In this document: piece by piece, positions 51,374 through 61,764 of the stretch | Numbering within the stretch: position 1 is the first letter of the stretch | Layout of the letters: the number at the start of each line of letters is the position of its first letter | Source of the DNA: Ignavibacteriota bacterium | GTDB lineage: Bacteria > Bacteroidota > Ignavibacteria > Ignavibacteriales > Melioribacteraceae | NCBI GenBank assembly: GCA_016708125.1 | Contig: JADJGF010000001.1 | Span: 1,448,001 to 1,512,000, forward strand | Reading direction: 5' to 3' | DNA: 64,000 bases | Made by a program: the position numbers and the translations under genes | Notes under the pieces: model-generated | The model's database searches: none | Told to the model about the DNA's origin: nothing | What the model saw: only the letters and a program-made list of their open reading frames with translations

Positions 51374-53626
51374 CTATTTATTATTCATCGCTTCAACGGC
51401 AGCAATTGCTGATAAATTAATTATATCATCAACAGAAACATCTCTCTGTAATACGTGAACTGGTTTTTTCATTCCCATTAAAATTGGACCAATTACGGTT
51501 GATTCTGTTAATCTATCTAAAAGTTTATATGCAATATTGCCCGAATCAAGATTTGGGAAAATTAAAACATTTGCTCCGCCTTTAATTTTTGCAAACGGAA
51601 ATTCGTTTTCTAATATTTCCGGAACCACTGCCGTATCTGCCTGCATTTCGCCATCGATTATTATATCCGGTCGTAATTCATTTACAATTTTTACGGCATC
51701 TCTTACTTTTGTGGATTCTGGATAATGTGTACTTCCGAAATTACTAAACGAAAGCATTGCAACAATTGGTTGAATATCAAATTGTTTTGCTGTATCTGCG
51801 GCGCTGATTGCAATTTCCGCAAGCTGTTCAGCATTCGGATTAACATTAACGGTTGTATCAGCTAAGAAATATACTTTTCGTTTTATAATTATAATATAAA
51901 GTCCCGAAACAACTTTCATTCCTTTTTTAACGCCTATTGTTTCTAAAGCTGGTTTTATTGTTGTGGGATAACTGTGTCCCAATCCGCCTATTAATGCATG
52001 AGCATCGCCCATCAACACTAACATGGAACCCAAATAATTTGGTTGTTTAATTAAATCTTTTGCTTCATTTAATGTTAACCCTTTTCGTTGCCTTAATTTG
52101 TAAAACTCATTTGCATATTCATCATGTTTGGCAAAATTATTTGGATCAACTATTTCAAATTTATTTTTATTGTATCCAAGCTCATCTAATTTTTGTTCAA
52201 TAATTTGTTTGTTCCCAATTAAAATTGGAATGCTGATATTATCATTAAGCGCAGAATTTGCAGCGCGGATAATTTTTTCTTCTTCGCCTTCCGCATAAAC
52301 AATTTTTCTTGGATTTTTTTGTGCTTTGTGAATCATCATTCTAATTATTTCTGTTGAGTATCCAAGTCGTTCTTTCAATTGTTCTTCATATTTTACCCAA
52401 TCTTCAATTTGGATGCGGGCAATGCCGGTTTCCATTGCTGCTCTTGCAACAGCCGGAGCAACTTTCCATAGAACTCTTGCATCAAAAGGTTTTGGAATAA
52501 TATAATTTCTGCCGAATTCAAAATCGGTTCCACCGTAAGCGCGAATTACAGCATCCGGAACTTTTTCTTTTGCGAGACTTGCCAATGCTTTTGTTGCCGC
52601 CATTTTCATTTCTTCATTAATTGCGCTCGCTCTTACATCCAAAGCTCCTCTGAAGATAAACGGAAATCCCAAAACATTATTTACTTGGTTTGGATAATCA
52701 CTTCTTCCCGTTGCCATGATAATATCTGTTCTTACTGAAACTGCATCTTCATATGTAATTTCCGGATCTGGATTTGCCATTGCAAACACAATTGGATTTG
52801 GCGCCATTGATTTTATCATTTCCTTAGAAACTACATTTGCTTTTGACAAACCAATAAACACATTAGCATTTTTCATTCCGTCTTCTAACGTTGCATAATG
52901 AATATCTTGTGCAAATTCCTTTTTCTGCGAATTTAAATCGGTTCTGCCTTTATGAATATGACCTTTAGAATCGAACATTGCAATATTTTCAACTTTTACT
53001 CCGGCTCTAATGTAAAGTTTACAGCATGAAACTGCTGCGGCTCCGGCACCGGAGACAACTAATCTCAAATCCTCAAGTTTTTTATTTGCTAATTCTGCGG
53101 CATTAATTAACGCAGCACAAGAAATAATTGCGGTTCCGTGTTGATCATCATGAAAAACGGGAATGTTCATTGTGCGTTTTAATTCTTCTTCAATTTCAAA
53201 ACACTCGGGAGCTTTGATATCTTCTAAATTTATTCCACCAAATGTCGGTTCCAATAATTGAACTGCTCTAATTACTTCTTTAGGATCTTTTGTTTTTAAT
53301 TCAATATCAAAAACATCAATATCAGCAAATCTTTTGAACAAAACTCCTTTTCCTTCCATAACCGGTTTTCCGGCTTCCGGACCAATATCGCCCAAGCCCA
53401 GAACGGCTGTTCCGTTACTTACAACAGCAACTAAATTTCCTTTTGCCGTATATTTATAAACATCATCCGGATTTTTTTCAATTTCCCAACAAGGTTCTGC
53501 AACGCCGGGTGTGTATGCCAATGATAAATCTCTTGCGGTAAAGCAAGGTTTAGAAGCAATAACTTCAATTTTTCCTTTTCGTCCCTCAGAATGATACTTA
53601 AGTGCTTCTTCTTTTGTAACGCTCAT
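51374..53626 (-). CDS. maeB: NADP-dependent malic enzyme with phosphotransacetylase domain
   Basis: 750 residues, the normal size of MaeB-type multi-domain enzymes. Residues 1-420 are the malic domain (SLAYTPGVAEPCWEIEKNPD, IEDIKAPECFEIEEELKR, FHDDQHGTAIISCAALINAA, then the dinucleotide-binding LRLVVSGAGAAAVSC). Residues about 430-750 are a PTA-like domain (KIVYAEGEEEKIIRAA, NPNAEQLAEIAISAADTAKQ, IFPNLDSGNIAYKL). It decarboxylates malate to pyruvate with NADP; the PTA part is regulatory in relatives. A strong unit closed by a terminator; promoter in the 600-base spacer beyond 53626. Confidence 0.95.
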   Translation of the reverse strand: MSVTKEEALKYHSEGRKGKIEVIASKPCFTARDLSLAYTPGVAEPCWEIEKNPDDVYKYTAKGNLVAVVSNGTAVLGLGDIGPEAGKPVMEGKGVLFKRFADIDVFDIELKTKDPKEVIRAVQLLEPTFGGINLEDIKAPECFEIEEELKRTMNIPVFHDDQHGTAIISCAALINAAELANKKLEDLRLVVSGAGAAAVSCCKLYIRAGVKVENIAMFDSKGHIHKGRTDLNSQKKEFAQDIHYATLEDGMKNANVFIGLSKANVVSKEMIKSMAPNPIVFAMANPDPEITYEDAVSVRTDIIMATGRSDYPNQVNNVLGFPFIFRGALDVRASAINEEMKMAATKALASLAKEKVPDAVIRAYGGTDFEFGRNYIIPKPFDARVLWKVAPAVARAAMETGIARIQIEDWVKYEEQLKERLGYSTEIIRMMIHKAQKNPRKIVYAEGEEEKIIRAANSALNDNISIPILIGNKQIIEQKLDELGYNKNKFEIVDPNNFAKHDEYANEFYKLRQRKGLTLNEAKDLIKQPNYLGSMLVLMGDAHALIGGLGHSYPTTIKPALETIGVKKGMKVVSGLYIIIIKRKVYFLADTTVNVNPNAEQLAEIAISAADTAKQFDIQPIVAMLSFSNFGSTHYPESTKVRDAVKIVNELRPDIIIDGEMQADTAVVPEILENEFPFAKIKGGANVLIFPNLDSGNIAYKLLDRLTESTVIGPILMGMKKPVHVLQRDVSVDDIINLSAIAAVEAMNNK

Positions 53627-54237
53627 GGTTAATACTCCTTTTTTACATCCTAAATAAAATTATATTTACATAAATTTTAGTGGTTTAAAATAATTACGAT
53701 ATCCAAGTCATATTTTTTTGAGACAGAAATATAAGTTATAAATTTTGATTTATGGTATAAAATTTTTTTGTAATTAACTCGGATTTGGTATTTATCTTCT
53801 AAGTTATTTTGAGGATAAATATTTAATATGATTGGAATATTATTCGTAACTGCTCTTAGAAATGAATATCTAAATATTCATAGCTAAAATACGGACTTTT
53901 TTTACTCATTACTATTAAATTTTGCAAAATATTTTTTATCCGCAAACAAAAGATTTTTTCAGTAAATAAAACAAGCAATTTTAAAATTATATCCGCCGTT
54001 GAAAAAAAACAAATAACTTGAACTGTGTTTGATGAAAATAGCAGTTTATTTAAAATCCAGATTATAATTTTAACCGAAATATCATTTCTAAAATATATTA
54101 TTCATTGTACTTTTTATTAAAAAGATCCCATCTCAAAATAAGAGATGTGATCTTGATTTATCAAAAGTTGGAATTTTTTGGGAAGGTCAATTTATCTTAA
54201 TTTGTGTAAAATGATTGGTTCTAAAAAATAATTGAGG
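53627..54237. other. Gene-free spacer between maeB and the histidine kinase gene
   Basis: 610 bases, very AT-rich, with no credible frame. The only clear structure is the AAGATCCCATCTC hairpin at 54119-54154. It should hold the maeB promoter near 53640-53760. Confidence 0.6.
54119..54154. repeat. AAGATCCCATCTC hairpin repeat (copy 3)
   Basis: AAAAAGATCCCATCTC pairs with GAGATGTGATCTT around AAAATAA, with one mismatched pair. Inverse copy at 43461. Confidence 0.75.
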
Positions 54238-57216
54238 TTACTTTTTAAATTTTATTGTAAATGTTGAGCCTTCATTTTTTCTACTTTGAACGATAATTTC
54301 GGCATTATTCAATTCGCAATATTTTCTAACTAATGTTAATCCCAATCCGGTTCCTTCAAACTTTCTTGTATAACCGGTTTCTTCTTGCGAAAACGGATCA
54401 AATAATTCGGTTAAATATTTTTCACTCATTCCTACGCCGGAATCTATAACTTCAACAATAATTTCTTTTTGATCTGTTTTAACAGCAACCAATCTTACGG
54501 AACCATTATTTGTGTATTTTATTGCGTTGTGAATTAAATTTGCAAATATTTGCGTTAAAGTATAAAGATCGGCATAAAGATTTAATTTTGGATGACTGCT
54601 TTCTAAAATAAGTTCCAGATTTTTTTTAATTGCAGATTGTTTAAACTCAGCAATTAAATCTTCAAGTATTGTAACCAAATTTAGTTTTGTTGGAGTTAGA
54701 ATTAAACTTCCGGATTGAATTTGGGAAACGTTTAATATTAAATCAATAGTTCTAATTAATCTTCGTCCGCCGTTTTCAATTATTTTAAATGAATCTTTAA
54801 GATCTTCATCCAGCTGATGTTCTAAACTTTCTCTTACCAAAGATGCAAAACTTAAAATTGTATTAACCGGAGTTCTAATTTCGTGGGACATTTGCGCCAA
54901 AAAGTCCGATTTTAATTTATTAGATCTTTCGGCTTGTTCTTTTGATTCAACGATTTCTTTAACATAATTCAACCTTTCAATTTCCTGCGAACTTCTTGAA
55001 GCAAAAATCTCGAGAACAGATTTTGTAAATTCTACATTTTGTATTTTCCCTTGCTGCATAATTACTATTATGCCAATTATTTTACCTTTTGAATCAATTA
55101 AAGGCCGCCCCATATAACTTTTAATATTGAGATTTTTTAAAGATTCATCGTTGGGAAAATCTTTTTGAACATCGGAAATTAATGTTGTAACATTTCTTTC
55201 TAAAATAAATTTACTCGGAGAGTTTTTTAATTTATAGCTGAAATTATCTACCAATTTATCTTTTTGCCAAGATGCAAGAGAATCGGCAGTTTTTTTATCT
55301 TCAGAAAGTTTTGCTATAAAAGTAAAATCGACTTTTAACGTTTCTCCTAAAAAATTAACTAACGATCTAAAAAAAGTATCTCCTATTGAAGAAGAAACTC
55401 CTTCTGCAATTTGTTTAAGTATATTTTGTAATTTTTTGCTTTCGGTTATATCTTTTTGAATTCCCCAAATATTTAACAAAAATCCGTCTTTTATAATTCC
55501 AATTGAATTATTAAGAAAACTTATTTGTTCTTCATTTGCTGAATTTTTTGTCGTTTCACTATCTATTGTTTTGTAACTGGAGTTTACGAAATCCAAATAA
55601 TATTTAAATGTTTGATCCGTTATTTTATTGCCGTAGAAAATGTTAAGGTTTTTTCCAACAATATCTTTATATGTTTGTTGATCATGCATTTTAGCAAAAG
55701 AATTATTGCATTCGCCGATATTTCCAAATTTTAAAATTTGAGCAACTTGTTCTTCATCTGATAAAGTTGTGAGAATCGGCGGATCAAAATCAATTCTGTA
55801 AATTCCTTCTGAACTTCTGGAAATAAAATCGCGGTAACGTAATTCACTTTCAGTTAATTTATCAATAATCTGTTTTTTCCAAATTGCAGAGCTAACATTT
55901 TCCGAAACTAATTTTAGTAATTCCAAATCGGTTTCATTGTAAGTATTTTCATTGTAATAATTCTGCACAACAACCACGCCCACAGCTTGATTATTTACAA
56001 CTAACGGAGCGCCCAGCCATACTGGACAATTACTGCCAACAATTCCTTTAATTTCACCTTCACTTTCCAAAATGGTTTGCATGTTGTTATTTACAAGAAT
56101 TGCTTCTTTTTTTCTTCGAACGTAATCTGTTAAACTGTCTTTTAATTCCAATTGAGTCAGTTCATCATATTTATCAAATTCATCAACAAAATATGGGAAA
56201 GTATAAGCGTCGGTGTTTTTATCATACAGCGCTACATAAAAGTTGGTTGTATCTAAAATCGTTGAAAGTTCTTCCCTAACAATTTTTAAAAAATCTCTAA
56301 GATTATTTACTTCATTTACTGCTTGAGAAATTTTAAGAATTGCACTTTGAAGTTTTTCTTTTCTTGTAAATTCAGTAATATCCAAAATCTGTGCAATGGT
56401 TTTTATTTTACCGGAAAAATTTACAATTGATGAACTTAACTTTACATTCCGTTCTTCGCCGTCGTTTCTTACAAGTTTTATTTCATATTCGGATGGAGTT
56501 TCAATTCCTTGCTGACGTTTGATATATCTTTCAGAAACAATTTCAGCAGAATCTTTGGATAAAATTTTTCTAAAATCCGTTCCGGTTAACTTTTCTTTTG
56601 TTGAATGTAGAATTTTACAAAATTGATCATTTACATATTCGAATTTATAATCCATATCAATTATTACAATTCCCAAATGAGAATTTTCTACAATTGATCT
56701 AAATTTTTCTTCCGATTGTTTAATTTCTTCGGCGGTATTTTTCTGAAAGTTAATTTCTCTAATTTGAGATAAAATTTTCGCATTTCCTTCAGAATCTTTT
56801 AGTTTAGTATTGCTGATCTCTATAATTCTTTGCTGATTATTATCAACCGAAATCGGCAGTTCAAAAATCGAACTAAGAAATTTTTTATTTTCATCCGAAT
56901 TGAAATTGTTAAAAAACATTTCCAAATCAATTGAATTAAAAACACTTGTAAAATCTTGATTTATAATTAATTCTTTTGTTAATCCGGTAAGTTCAAAAAT
57001 GCGATTGTTTGCATATTCAATTTTGAATTCGTCATCAATAATCATTATTCCATCTTGTGAATTTTCAACAATAAGTCTATTAAATTCATTTAACTTAATA
57101 ATGTCAAAACTGTTAGTATAAATTTCTGGCGTAATTTGAAGTTTTAAAGAGTTTTCTTTAAGCTCACTTTGAGAGAATGAATCTATTTTATTAATAATCA
57201 TTTCATTAGGTTTCAT
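54238..57216 (-). CDS. PAS/GAF multi-sensor histidine kinase
   Basis: 992 residues from ATG 57216 (MKPNEMIINKIDSFSQSELK); the frame reaches 57261 but those residues do not look domain-like. Order: PAS (about 45-155: VENSQDGIMIIDDEFKIEYA), PAS (170-290: NSHLGIVIIDMDYKFEYVND), GAF (305-455), a third PAS-like part with DPPILTTLSDEEQVAQILKF (460-600), GAF (605-760), then HisKA with His778 in SHEIRTP, and HATPase (HNAIKYTNN, DSGVGMS, GTGLGLTLV). There are no membrane helices or receiver domain, so it is a cytoplasmic sensor; no response regulator is next to it. Confidence 0.92.
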   Translation of the reverse strand: MKPNEMIINKIDSFSQSELKENSLKLQITPEIYTNSFDIIKLNEFNRLIVENSQDGIMIIDDEFKIEYANNRIFELTGLTKELIINQDFTSVFNSIDLEMFFNNFNSDENKKFLSSIFELPISVDNNQQRIIEISNTKLKDSEGNAKILSQIREINFQKNTAEEIKQSEEKFRSIVENSHLGIVIIDMDYKFEYVNDQFCKILHSTKEKLTGTDFRKILSKDSAEIVSERYIKRQQGIETPSEYEIKLVRNDGEERNVKLSSSIVNFSGKIKTIAQILDITEFTRKEKLQSAILKISQAVNEVNNLRDFLKIVREELSTILDTTNFYVALYDKNTDAYTFPYFVDEFDKYDELTQLELKDSLTDYVRRKKEAILVNNNMQTILESEGEIKGIVGSNCPVWLGAPLVVNNQAVGVVVVQNYYNENTYNETDLELLKLVSENVSSAIWKKQIIDKLTESELRYRDFISRSSEGIYRIDFDPPILTTLSDEEQVAQILKFGNIGECNNSFAKMHDQQTYKDIVGKNLNIFYGNKITDQTFKYYLDFVNSSYKTIDSETTKNSANEEQISFLNNSIGIIKDGFLLNIWGIQKDITESKKLQNILKQIAEGVSSSIGDTFFRSLVNFLGETLKVDFTFIAKLSEDKKTADSLASWQKDKLVDNFSYKLKNSPSKFILERNVTTLISDVQKDFPNDESLKNLNIKSYMGRPLIDSKGKIIGIIVIMQQGKIQNVEFTKSVLEIFASRSSQEIERLNYVKEIVESKEQAERSNKLKSDFLAQMSHEIRTPVNTILSFASLVRESLEHQLDEDLKDSFKIIENGGRRLIRTIDLILNVSQIQSGSLILTPTKLNLVTILEDLIAEFKQSAIKKNLELILESSHPKLNLYADLYTLTQIFANLIHNAIKYTNNGSVRLVAVKTDQKEIIVEVIDSGVGMSEKYLTELFDPFSQEETGYTRKFEGTGLGLTLVRKYCELNNAEIIVQSRKNEGSTFTIKFKK

Positions 57217-57435
57217 TTTAAACAAGATAGTTTTGTAAATGAAAATTTCAAATCCGAACAAAAACTTAGATTATTATCGTTAATATTTACAAATTTCTTA
57301 GAAATTCATTAACTCAAATATAAAATGAGAATAAATGTTTTTACAAATTTTTTTTCATATTGAGCTGATAATAAAATTTTGTAAGTTGCAATGTTTCATT
57401 TTTACGCCAAATTAAAGATTTATTGAGAGAATAAC

Positions 57436-58101
57436 ATGATATTTTTCGAAAAAGAGTTTATAGAATTCTTAAGCGATTTAGAAAAAAATAACAATCGCGA
57501 GTGGTTCACGTCTAACAAATCAAGATATGAAAAATTTGTAAAAATTCCTTTTGAACATTTTGTTCAGCATATGATTTATAAATTTCAAGAAGTTGATGAA
57601 AATTTAATTATTACTCCGGAAGAAGCAATTTTTAGAATTTACCGCGATATAAGATTCAGCAAAGATAAAACTCCGTATAAAAACCATGTTTCTGCAATTA
57701 TCACAAACGGCGGAAGAAAAAATTTTAGAGATCCCGGAGTTTATATTGAAATTAAATCGAATGAATTAAATTTCTACAGCGGAATTTATGAAATGAATAA
57801 AGAGCAAATTATTAGCACAAGAAATTATATTGTTTCTCATCTAAATGAATTTAATAAACTTTTAGCAGACAAAAATTTTAAGAAATATTTTGGAACAATT
57901 AAAGGTGAACAAAATAAAATTCTTTCTGCGGAATTTAAAGAAACCGCTAAAATTCAACCGCTGATTGCAAATAAACAATTTTATTATTTTGCAAAACTTC
58001 CGCAGAGTAAATTATTAAGCAAAACATTAACAAACGATTTAATGAAATTTTACTTTGCAGCTCAGCCTATGAATAATTTTTTAATTAAAGCCTTAAAATA
58101 A
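57436..58101 (+). CDS. DUF2461 (TIGR02453) family protein
   Basis: 221 residues. FLSDLEKNNNREWFTSNKSR with YEKFVKIPFEHFVQHMIYKF, then IFRIYRDIRFSKDKTPYKNH and YIEIKSNELNFYSGIYEMN are the DUF2461 signatures. The WF-x(n)-R-YR and FRIYRDIRFSKDK stretches are the most conserved. Function is unknown; the basic loops hint at nucleic acid or phosphate binding. It precedes the M28 peptidase gene by 30 bases and may be in one unit with it. Confidence 0.92.
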   Translation: MIFFEKEFIEFLSDLEKNNNREWFTSNKSRYEKFVKIPFEHFVQHMIYKFQEVDENLIITPEEAIFRIYRDIRFSKDKTPYKNHVSAIITNGGRKNFRDPGVYIEIKSNELNFYSGIYEMNKEQIISTRNYIVSHLNEFNKLLADKNFKKYFGTIKGEQNKILSAEFKETAKIQPLIANKQFYYFAKLPQSKLLSKTLTNDLMKFYFAAQPMNNFLIKALK

Positions 58102-58131
58102 TTTTGAAAATCTTTTCTTAACGGAGCTAAA

Positions 58132-59673
58132 TTGAAATCTCAAATTATAATAAAATCATTTCTATTATTTTTTATTTCTACATCTTTCATTTTTTCGCAG
58201 ACAGAAAATAAAAATTCAAATTCTTACACTTATGTAAAATCAAATTTAGAATTTCTTGCTTCTGATGAATTAGAAGGAAGAGAATTTGGTTCAAGAGGAG
58301 AAAAATTAGCATCGTTATTTATTTCGGAAGAATTGGAAAAATACGGCGTTAAACCTTTTGGAGACAGCGGAACTTATTTTCAAAATTTCAATATTGTTGT
58401 AGAAAGTTTTGAAGAAGGTGCAAATCTTGCATTTCAATTTGAAGACAGCTCAAAAATAATTTATGAAAGCGGAACCGATATTGTATTTCTTTCTAGAACA
58501 TTTCCATCGCAAAATTTTGCGGAAAAATTGTATGAAATAATATTTGCGGGTTACGGAATTGAATCGGAAGAAGATAATTATAATAGTTATAAAAATATTG
58601 ATGTTACCGGAAAAGTAGTTTTGATTTTATCCGGAACTCCTAAAAAAGATGGGAAAGAAATTTTAAGTGAAAGTGCAGTGAGGAAATTTGAAAGATCTAA
58701 TTCAAAAAGTAAAATTGCAAAAGAAAAAGGCGCCGTTGGAATTGTAGTTTTACCGGATGAAGAAATTTTACAGTATTGGAATTTTATCCGAGAAATGTCG
58801 AAATCAAAAAAATTTTTAGTTGAAGAAGAAATATTTTCTGAGAACGAAAAAGATATTCCAGCAATTATATTAAATGAAAATTCCGCAAAAACATTATTGG
58901 CAAATGAAAAATATAATTTTGATTTTCTAAAAAATAATTTGGAAACTCCAATTAATTTTGAACTTAAAACTAAAGTAAAACTTAATTATAAAATTATTAG
59001 CGAGAAAAAAATTGCGCGAAATGTAATCGGAATTATTGAAGGAAATAATCCCAAATTACAAAATGAGATTGTTGCAATCGGCGCGCATTATGATCATGAA
59101 GGAATTAAGGGAAATCAAATTTATAACGGAGCTGATGATAATGGTTCCGGCACAGTAACAATTTTGGAAACTGCAAGAAAATTAGCTCAGTCAAAAAATA
59201 ATGAAAGACCGGTGTTAATAATTTTTCATACTGGAGAAGAAAAAGGATTAAAAGGTGCTGAGTATTTAACAAGCAAAAGTAATTTTGTTGATAAAATAAT
59301 TTCTTACATAAATATTGATATGGTTGGAAGAGAAAGTGAAGATTCCATTTACTGCATTGGTGCAAGTAAGCTTAGCAAAGAACTTGGAACTCTTGTAGAA
59401 GAAGCAAATAAAAATTCAGCACAATTTTATTTGAATTACAAATTTGATGATCCGAATGATCCAAATAGATTTTATTATAGAAGCGATCATATTCATTATG
59501 CAAATAAAGGAATTCCCATTGCATTTTTTTATGATTATATGAATGAAGATTACCACAAAACTACAGATGATGTTGAAAAAATTAATTTTAATAAAATTGT
59601 AAAAATGGTAAATCTGTTAGAAAATTTAACAAACGCAATTTCTAATCTTGATCACAAATTGAAAATTGATTGA
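58132..59673 (+). CDS. Secreted M28-family aminopeptidase
   Basis: 513 residues starting with TTG 58132, preceded by a good SD (CGGAGCTAAA). Signal peptide MKSQIIIKSFLLFFISTSFI then FSQ. A PA-like insert is suggested at about 120-230 (GYGIESEEDNYNSYKNIDVT). The catalytic zinc domain has AIGAHYDHEGIKGNQ, GADDNGSGTVTILE, IIFHTGEEKGLKGAEYL (Glu pair) and ININ-type YINIDMVGRES, and the final His in DYHKTTDDVEKIN. It removes N-terminal amino acids in the periplasm or outside. Followed by an M1 peptidase gene, so a shared role in peptide use. Confidence 0.92.
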   Translation: MKSQIIIKSFLLFFISTSFIFSQTENKNSNSYTYVKSNLEFLASDELEGREFGSRGEKLASLFISEELEKYGVKPFGDSGTYFQNFNIVVESFEEGANLAFQFEDSSKIIYESGTDIVFLSRTFPSQNFAEKLYEIIFAGYGIESEEDNYNSYKNIDVTGKVVLILSGTPKKDGKEILSESAVRKFERSNSKSKIAKEKGAVGIVVLPDEEILQYWNFIREMSKSKKFLVEEEIFSENEKDIPAIILNENSAKTLLANEKYNFDFLKNNLETPINFELKTKVKLNYKIISEKKIARNVIGIIEGNNPKLQNEIVAIGAHYDHEGIKGNQIYNGADDNGSGTVTILETARKLAQSKNNERPVLIIFHTGEEKGLKGAEYLTSKSNFVDKIISYINIDMVGRESEDSIYCIGASKLSKELGTLVEEANKNSAQFYLNYKFDDPNDPNRFYYRSDHIHYANKGIPIAFFYDYMNEDYHKTTDDVEKINFNKIVKMVNLLENLTNAISNLDHKLKID

Positions 59674-59720
59674 AATAAATGCGTTGAGACGTAAAGAAAT
59701 TATAAAGTTAAAAAAAAATT

Positions 59721-59774
59721 GTCATTCCGGTTGCTGTCCGTTAGCCAACGGATTATCGAAATATACCGGAATCT
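59721..59774. repeat. GTCATTCCGG...CCGGAATCT repeat (copy vi)
   Basis: Starts GTCATTCCGGTTGCTGTCCG and ends TATACCGGAATCT. The inner CCGTTAGCCAACGG is a separate hairpin, similar to TCCGTTAGCTAACGGA at 32915. It lies between the two peptidase genes. Confidence 0.75.
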
Positions 59775-59871
59775 ATTAAAATAGAAAAGTGAATACACAA
59801 AACAATTTCATTTAGTCTGATGGAAATTCTAAAATATAGTTTATAAAATATCATTCAAGGAAAAATATTCG

Positions 59872-61764
59872 ATGAAAAAGTTACTTCTAATTTTTACATT
59901 TTTTATTTCACAAATTTATTCGCAAACAAATTCGCTTTATATTCCGTTTGAGATTAAAGATGCAATTAAAAATGAAACGAGAACATTAAGCGGTTTACCC
60001 GGAAAAAATTATTGGCAAAATAAAAGTGATTACAAAATTAATGTTGAAGTAAATACGGAAACCGGTTTGCTTATCGGCGAGGAAAAAATTAAATATTATA
60101 ATAATAGTCCGGATTCACTAAAAAGAATTGTAATAAGACTTTATCAAGATATTGCAAAAACAAATGCCTCAAGAAATTGGTATGTAAATGCAAAACATTT
60201 AAATAATGGCGTTGAATTAAAAGAGTTAATTGTAAATAATAAATCTTATGATTTGAGTGATACAAGTAAAAATGTTTTTAGAGGTTCAACAAATTTAAAT
60301 GTAAGATTAGATGAAATTCTTTTGCCCAATTCCGAATTGAATATAGAAATTAAATGGCAGTTTGTAATTCCAAATGATTTTAAAATTAGAATGGGAAATT
60401 ACGGAGACGGAAATTTCTTTGTAGCATATTGGTATCCGCAAATTTCAGTTTATGATGATATTGATGGCTGGGATAATCAAGATTATCAAGGTACGGTTGA
60501 GTTTTATAATGATTTTAATAATTATGATATTCAGATTAAAATTCCCGCGGGATATTTAGCTTGGGCAACCGGTGAACTTCAAAATGCAGATAAAGTTTTA
60601 AGAAAAGATATTTTTGATAAATATGAAAAAGCAAAAATTTCTGATGAAACAATCAGAATTGTTACACAAGAAGATTATAAAAAAGGATTAGTAACTTCAG
60701 AAGATGAAAAAAATATTTGGCACTTTGTTGCAAATAATGTTACGGATTTTTCATTCGCATTAAGCAAAAGCTATAATTGGGATGGTGCAAGCGTAATTGT
60801 AGATAATCAAACCGGAAGAAGAGCTCTAACCGATGTTGTTTATAAAGACGGAACAATTCACTATGAAAACGCCGCACAATATTCTCGTGAATCAATTAAA
60901 TATTTATCACATGAATTTCCGGGATTTCCTTATCCCTATTTTCACGTAACATCTTTCTGTAACGGAAATAAAGGCGGCGGAATGGAAACTCCGATGATGG
61001 CAAATGACGGAGCGCCGGAAAAATTAGCAAATCATGTTGGATTAATTTTCCATGAAATTGCGCACAATTACTTTCCGTTTATGATGGGAACAAACGAAAG
61101 AAAATATGCGTGGATGGATGAAGGCTGGGCATCGTTTTTACCTAAAGATGTTGTTGATAAATATGTTCCCGATCATGATTATTTAAAAGGTGAAGTTGAA
61201 GGATTTCAAAATACCTCGGGAAGAGAAGCAGAGCTTCCGCCAATGGTTGTTTCATATTCTCACTTAACTGCATTTTCAAGAACTGGATTTTATGATAGAC
61301 CATCAGTTGCATATTATCAATTAAAAGAATTATTAGGAGATGAACTTTTCAAAAAAGCGATTCTGGAATATATAAACAGATGGTTTGGTAAACATCCGAT
61401 TCCGTTGGATTTCTTTAATACAATTAATGAAGTAGCAAAAGAGGATTTAACATGGTTTTGGAAACCTTGGTTTTATGAATTTGGTTATCCCGATTTAGCA
61501 ATTGAAAATGTAGAAAATCTTTATGGAAAAATTTCCGCTAAAGTTGTGAGACTTGGAAACATTCCCACAAACGTAAAAGTTGTTTTTGAATTTGATGACG
61601 GAAAAAATGAAACAATTGAAAAATCTGCAAATGTTTGGAAAGATGGAAATCATTCAATTTCGATAAATATTGAGAGCAATAAAAAATTAAACAAAGTAAT
61701 TGTCGGCGATAAACATATTCCGGATTCCGTAAAGGAAAATGATGTTTACTTAGTAAACCAATAA
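59872..61764 (+). CDS. Secreted M1-family metallopeptidase
   Basis: 630 residues. Signal peptide MKKLLLIFTFFISQIYSQ. The N-terminal domain (about 40-300) is the saddle of M1 enzymes, with YRNxS-type segments less clear. The catalytic part has KGGGMETPMMANDG (GxMEN-like: here GGGMETP), HEIAHNYFPFMMGTNERKYA (HExxH, zinc) and MDEGWASFL (third zinc Glu). This GGGMETP variant is frequent in Bacteroidota M1 proteins. It trims peptides outside the cytoplasm. The remnant of a toxin gene continues right after its stop. Confidence 0.92.
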   Translation: MKKLLLIFTFFISQIYSQTNSLYIPFEIKDAIKNETRTLSGLPGKNYWQNKSDYKINVEVNTETGLLIGEEKIKYYNNSPDSLKRIVIRLYQDIAKTNASRNWYVNAKHLNNGVELKELIVNNKSYDLSDTSKNVFRGSTNLNVRLDEILLPNSELNIEIKWQFVIPNDFKIRMGNYGDGNFFVAYWYPQISVYDDIDGWDNQDYQGTVEFYNDFNNYDIQIKIPAGYLAWATGELQNADKVLRKDIFDKYEKAKISDETIRIVTQEDYKKGLVTSEDEKNIWHFVANNVTDFSFALSKSYNWDGASVIVDNQTGRRALTDVVYKDGTIHYENAAQYSRESIKYLSHEFPGFPYPYFHVTSFCNGNKGGGMETPMMANDGAPEKLANHVGLIFHEIAHNYFPFMMGTNERKYAWMDEGWASFLPKDVVDKYVPDHDYLKGEVEGFQNTSGREAELPPMVVSYSHLTAFSRTGFYDRPSVAYYQLKELLGDELFKKAILEYINRWFGKHPIPLDFFNTINEVAKEDLTWFWKPWFYEFGYPDLAIENVENLYGKISAKVVRLGNIPTNVKVVFEFDDGKNETIEKSANVWKDGNHSISINIESNKKLNKVIVGDKHIPDSVKENDVYLVNQ

